This document shows positions 58,569-64,000 of a stretch of DNA of 64,000 nucleotides, in pieces. This stretch comes from Dryas octopetala. Taxonomy: Eukaryota; Streptophyta; Magnoliopsida; Rosales; Rosaceae. The stretch covers positions 21,599,454-21,663,453 of the forward strand of contig OY992833.1 in the NCBI GenBank assembly GCA_963921425.1. The letters run 5' to 3'. Position 1 is the first letter of the stretch; every line of letters starts with the position of its first letter. The translations under genes and the position numbers were made by a program. The notes under the pieces are model-generated. The model saw only the letters and a program-made list of their open reading frames with translations, was not told the DNA's origin and did no database searches.

Positions 58569-61500
58569 AATATAAATATGAATAATAATGTATATTTATT
58601 AATCTATTGTAAATTATCTTTTTTCACTTTGGTCAATAGTGACTAAAATGAAATTATCAAAATGTGCATTGATTAAAATGTAATTATGAAAAATTTTATT
58701 GATTTATTTGTAATTAGCCCTAAACTATAATAAATTAACTATAATGTCTATGAAATGGTATCTATGGATACTCTGGTTAGAATATAGTTGCAAGTCAAGA
58801 ACTGTACCCGCTTACCCGGCGAAAAAGGAAAAATTGTTTTGTTCGAGCAGATTGATATCTTGGTCTAGTTTCATCTAGACAAGATACAATATTGCAACTT
58901 CTATCCTTCACTCCTAATAAGTTAGAAAATAAAGGACAAATATTAAGGCCCTACGTACCCCATCTATTATTTTGGCAAGTTGGCTAGGTCCTTCTTCCTC
59001 ATTATTTTAGGAAACAACATGTACCCCTTTTCACCTTTATTTCGTTTTAAGTGAATATTAGGGAGAGAGTACAAGCTGGCCAGCTGAGAGGAAAGCAATA
59101 TGTTTTTTGAATTTAAAATGCAATGATTAATATATTATGATAGTGTTTATATATGGATCGCCTATGGTTATGGACTTGGGTGCATGCCAAGGTAGCATGT
59201 GTGCATGGTGGGGTTTGGGGGTGTGATGAAGTGGGTGTGTAAAAGTGTGACCAAATTGTCTTCGGAGTTAGGAGGAATAAGGAAGCGAGGGACCGTGGTG
59301 TGTTTCAAAATTTGAATCACACAAAAAAGGGATTTAAGAGTAGGTGGAATATATATTGGAATATACAAGGAAACAACTTTACTATGCTTGGGCCACGTGG
59401 GAGGGATTTCAAGCAACATGAACATGATCATGTTCATTCATTCCCCAACTAAATATCATGCATGTTTATGTTTATCTTTGAGAATTAATAAATTTAGGAA
59501 CTTTTTATTTTAAATTTTCTTTAAAAAGAGAGAATTAGAAAAAGGGGAAAAGGGAGTTGGGTAAAGTGGGAGAATCTCTCATCTCTTACACATTTGAATG
59601 AGGACAAGTGAAACAGATGTTTCACTAAATACCACTTTTATTACAGTATTTTAATTATCACGATAAAGCTTACAACTTCATCTTTGGAAACCCCAAATTA
59701 CCAGCCTAAACTACGCTTATTAATTTGGCTTTTCCTTCACTTACACATATTATATATTTTCCCAATCTTCATTCTCAACGTTCTTCTAGTTAAGCGACGA
59801 GCAATGGCTTTTACTTATGGAGCCCAACGATTTTCACCATTTGGGCGCGTGGACGCCAATGCATGTCTTGTACGTTGTTCATAAATTAATTTGTAGTGAG
59901 CATATATATATATATATATATATGAGAAATTTTTTTCTCACTAAATATAGTCTAACATATTATATTGATAAGCCAAATTAAAAATCATGAATTGTATAGA
60001 AAATGATGATTATACGATAATTGATATTAATTTATATATAAGTTAAAAAAAATAGTCAATACATTAAGTATTTCCCTATACAAAATATTTGACAAGAGAT
60101 CATTGCTCTTTCTTTATATATATATATGTGTGTAAATGATTTCTTATTATTACAAGATAATATATTACATTATTAGATTGTAAAGAATGATTGTTCAAAC
60201 ATGATTAATTAATCATTATGATTATAGTTGGATAACACAACATTTCAAATATCTAAATTGATAGTTGTAAAAAAAAAAAAAACAAAAACAAAAAGAAGAG
60301 AAAATGTGTTATGTTTCTCACATTCCTATGATAAGCTTAGATGAGAATTATATATAATATAGTTGATAATATGTAGAATAAGGAGGCATATAGCATCAAA
60401 ATCTTAAGCTGCTTTTGACTTGTTCATTCGAAAATCGAAACTGGGCAAGCGGCTACTTAAGACTTAAGAGGAGCACGAAGCTTCCCAATTACATAAGAAA
60501 AAAACAAAGTTAAAGCAATTTAAAACTAAGGACAAAAAAGTGAAAAACAAACATACATAAATAATTAACAAATAGCGATTGTGAGGGGCGGTGTTTTTAA
60601 TTTTGATGAAGGACTTGGACACGTGGGCGAATGTCAGCGACATTGTGAGTGGATGCCAAGTGTGGAAATTTAAAGCAGGTGGTAAGTCTCCGCCGTAACA
60701 ACAACGGACTTGGACTACATATGTAGTAGTCTACTAGTCTGTATGATATTCATGGACGCCAAGTATCAAGGTTTTGACTTCATGGGACTATGTGTAATTT
60801 GTGTTTAATGTGCCTTGTGTTCTTTGTTTCCTCACAAACATTGTTCCTGGAAATTGTGGCGGTGCACTTGCACACCACCATATAATTATATGGACAGCAC
60901 ACTGCATATTTACTATATTTTTGCATTTCTTATAGGTGTACTATAATACCGTAATTTAAGAATCATGCAAGACCAAAGCAAGAGTAATTAATTTTTTTTT
61001 ATTGAACAAATTAACATGTTATATTATCAAACTATTAATTTATGTGTATAACTAAACTTAAAAGTCGTGGCCCCGAAACAAACATAAAAGTGATACCCGA
61101 AACCCGTACATTTCTTATTTTGGGCAGCCTTTATGCGTTCAAAATGGATATCTTACTTGGCTCTTCCCATGATTGGTCTTGTGTGATTCTGATTGATCTA
61201 TAAGTTATGAATACACGAAAATACAGATACTAGCTTGTTGCATTCATTCATGAGAGCTCAAAATGTAGTACATCTAAGTGATGTGATTTTTTTTGGACGA
61301 TAAGTGATTTGATTCATAGCTGCCATGTTAGTGATACTTTCTTATAGGCAAATGTACATTTGATTTGATATGCATTTTACCCAAATGGTGTAACACAACA
61401 ACAAACGTACTATGATCGATTTTGGTAAAGAAATGAAAAAGGCAACTTACTTAATTACTGTGTTTGGTCACGCACATATAACAGGGGAAAAACACAGTAA

Positions 61501-62899
61501 AGTAAGCACATATGTAGCCCAAAAACTTTAGGCGATCGAAGCTGACAAATTTGTATACTGTATACAAGGCCTGAATCTGAATATACACTGACATTTATCA
61601 AAGAAGAGGTAGCTAAAACAACAGGAAATATACTGTGCGTTGTGAAACATTCAGTCCTAGTTCTATTACTTCGATCCTCTTCATCATTTTCATCATTTTT
61701 TATTTATCTCGCCATATCCGTTCACGTGTTTGGAGTTTTTTGCTCCCATGTATCATCACTTTTAGGCCCCGATCTCCCATTGCTCTACAAAAGTGTGCCA
61801 TCATTATGATCCTCATTCAATTTACCAAAACAAAACTTGTTTTTTGCAATAATTACACCCCAGTACCACTGCAGCCTTTTTCAACTTACAAAGCCAACAA
61901 AATCCTTGTTTCAATCATCACATGTAGTGTGAATCATGTGTTATCATACATTAACGGCTCTAATTAGAAGTTTGAAACGGATGGGGGCAGCACGTGCACA
62001 TCACAATTAAAACGGTTGGGTCGGCATAAACATGAAACGGGTTGTGCTAGCACAAGTACGTTACAAATAAGTAAGTCTTCGAGCATAAATTTTTGGCCAT
62101 TAACCATGACACAACTTGAGCATGACATGGCACATCACGGCAGGAACACGACATTTTAAGTATACATGAGAATAAAGTATGAAGAGGAATAAAAGATTAG
62201 TATTGGAAGTAGTTGGTATATGTATTTAAATTGTTAACCATTGATTGATATAAATTCTACCTTGAAACATGTGGTGTGAGTAATTTGAGTTGTACATAGG
62301 ACTCATGATGAGATATATTACTATGTACAATTTATAAAGGTCATGTAATATACTAGTGTCATTAGGCACCGTATGAATGATGTGAAGACTTTGAACCATG
62401 CACTAATGTGAGACTCATCATCTTGAAATATAAGGGCGACTGACATTAACACAGCTCCTTCACAATCAACTATAGGCTGAAATATATGGTCAGTCTATGC
62501 AAACAAGTAGGTAAGTATATATTCTTGGAAAAAAACCAAAAAAATAAATGCTCCCATGAGGGATTACAAGGACAAACAGAAGGGTTGCAGAGCAGAGGGG
62601 GAGGGCAAAATGGGAAAGTAATAAAGAGAGAGAAAGCAGTAAAAGGGGGTGGTGGCGGTGGGCTTGGGCCTGGACCAGCCGACGTTTTCCGTTACGAATC
62701 GCTTTCAGACCCATCATTGCATTTTGCTTTACTTTGCCGCATTACAAATTTACAATTATACAATAGCATTGACCGAAACAAGCAGTTGACGTAACTCTAA
62801 TTTAAAGCCCATTGTTTAATGCAGTGTATGCGTTGCATGCGCAAGTGTGCACCACACCACATCATATCATATGTAACGGCGTTATGAGCTGTCGTTTTG
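58569..62899. other. Gene-free intergenic DNA and Sec14 upstream region
   Basis: AT-rich, (TA)n near 59904-59923, and no coding region I can support. The short open frames here (59168-59437, 61635-61967, 62486-62794) have no recognisable family. Confidence 0.35.
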
Positions 62900-62909
62900 C
62901 TATTTATAC
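62900..62909 (+). promoter_or_regulatory. TATA-like box of the Sec14 gene
   Basis: CTATTTATAC lies about 260 bp before the start codon and is followed by a CT-rich initiator region (CTCTCACTCTCTTTATTC). Position and composition fit a plant core promoter. Confidence 0.45.
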
Positions 62910-63017
62910 AACCTCTCACTCTCTTTATTCAACGTTATATCTCAGCACTGAGCAGCAGTTTTTATTTCAAGTTTCAACCTCATTTCCCTCTCACTCTCTC
63001 TCTTCGATCATTTCCTT

Positions 63018-63040
63018 CTCTCTCTCTCTCTCTCTCTCTC
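63018..63040 (+). repeat. (CT)n tract in the Sec14 leader
   Basis: About eleven CT units in the presumed 5' leader. A minimal upstream ORF (ATG GTT GCG TGA, 63062-63073) follows it. Confidence 0.7.
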
Positions 63041-63168
63041 TACTCACAGTGAAAGATTTTAATGGTTGCGTGAAGCAGAAGCTTGGTATAATAGTCTCTC
63101 TGTTCGTTGTGTGTGTTGTGTGATTGTGTTTTCTTGGAACTACTTGCTTTGATATTTCAACCCTCGAA

Positions 63169-64000
63169 ATGGGTAAGAAAGATGAGCACCAAAAAGATCA
63201 GCAGAAGTTCGACAATCCGAGAGTCGAAGCTGTTCTCCAGCTTCTCAGAAAACAAGCCCCACTCACAGTCAAACAGGTTGAGTAGCTAGCTAGATCTCCA
63301 TATATGTTCACTGTTCAAATGGGTTTTTGTTTTTGTTTTTTGTTTTTGTAATTTGCTGTTGTTAGCTTTTACTACTATTCTGTCTCAGTTTTTTTCTACT
63401 ATTTGGTTTTGCAGGAGAAGTTCTGCAACAGTGCTTGTGTAGAGAGGTTTCTGAAAGCCAAAGGGGATAGTGTTAAGAAGGCTGCTAAGCAACTCAAGGC
63501 TTGTCTTTCTTGGAGACAGAGCATTGGCACTGGTACTATACAATACAAGCCAACCCTTTCTTCTTCATTGTCCTCTTTTTTAATGCATCTTGGTTTCTCT
63601 TTTTGTTTTGTGTTTAGCCGAGAATCTTGCTTTTTTACACTTTGAATTAAGCGTTAAAGTGTAACCCAACTCATCATTAACCCCACTTATTTCCTGTTTT
63701 TGTTTTTAACCACTCAACAAAAGATAAAAAATAGAAAAAAGAAAGTGAAATATTCTGTGGTTATTGATTATTTTATTCTGATTTTGGTGTTTTTGAACAC
63801 ACAGAGCACTTGATCGCTGATGAGTTCTCAGCTGAGCTTGCAGAAGGGGTTGCCTACGTGTCTGGTCATGATGAAGAATCCAGGCCTGTTCTGGTAATTA
63901 TTTATTTAATTAATTAAATCCTCTTTTTTCCTTTTTCTTTTTGTGAATAATTAACATCACATTGTCCTTGTTTTCTTTTTGCAGATTTTCCGGATTAAGC
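63169..64000 (+). CDS. Sec14-like (CRAL-TRIO) phosphatidylinositol-transfer family protein, N-terminal part
   Basis: Exons 63169-63276, 63415-63532, 63805-63893 and 63985 to the window edge, in phase. The first residues are [20 protein letters not shown]. The CRAL-TRIO N-terminal helical domain follows ([60 protein letters not shown]), and the start of the lipid-binding domain comes next ([20 protein letters not shown], then IFRIK). The family binds and exchanges phosphoinositides and other lipids at membranes. From memory it matches the single-CRAL-TRIO class of At1g05370, without an N-terminal GOLD or patellin extension. The remaining ~70 percent lies beyond base 64000. The ATG at 63169 is the first in the frame and has CGAAATGGG context. 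Confidence 0.9.

Overview
The window is plant nuclear DNA: AT-rich, intron-dense genes with GT..AG introns, long poly-A/T and (GA)n/(TA)n tracts, and many short non-autonomous inverted-repeat transposons between genes. The gene content is that of a dicot. Codon use, intron layout and gene order would suit a rosid such as Rosaceae (Prunus-like), but that is inference. Nothing prokaryotic or viral was seen.

Eight protein-coding genes are supported, each by exon chaining with matching splice phases. From left to right they are: (1) an XS-domain protein, minus strand, 6162 to 471, continuing off the left edge and split by a 4.46-kb intron; (2) cytosolic ribosomal protein S18 (RPS18), minus, 9807-7833; (3) a PSB27-H2/LPA19-type thylakoid-lumen photosystem II assembly factor, plus, 10588-11749; (4) imidazoleglycerol-phosphate dehydratase (HISN5, histidine synthesis), minus, 15211-12824; (5) a 1357-residue PHD-finger plus GNAT acetyltransferase-like nuclear protein, minus, 26512-19943; (6) a WNK1-type no-lysine kinase, minus, 36524-33535; (7) a SurE-type nucleotidase/phosphatase, plus, 42402-46860; (8) a Sec14/CRAL-TRIO lipid-transfer protein, plus, 63169 to beyond the right edge.

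The genes do not form a pathway; they are ordinary housekeeping, plastid, chromatin and signalling genes. Their order is informative. From memory, Arabidopsis carries Sec14, PHD-GNAT and LPA19 side by side on chromosome 1 (At1g05370-05385) and HISN5B, PHD-GNAT and SurE side by side on chromosome 4 (At4g14910-14930). This window would hold the unfractionated ancestral set on one chromosome.

The intergenic regions (6.2-7.8, 11.7-12.8, 15.2-19.9, 26.5-33.5, 36.5-42.4 and 46.9-63.2 kb) hold small TIR/foldback elements, two with clear target-site duplications, a nested pair, a dispersed repeat in two copies, tandem duplications, a LINE RNase-H remnant and several simple repeats. The largest gene-free stretch is 46.9-63.2 kb. 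I saw no convincing tRNA, rRNA, known-family miRNA, CRISPR array or new multigene system. The oddest small observation is a 27-bp exact copy of the HISN5 active-site codons about 1 kb upstream of that gene.
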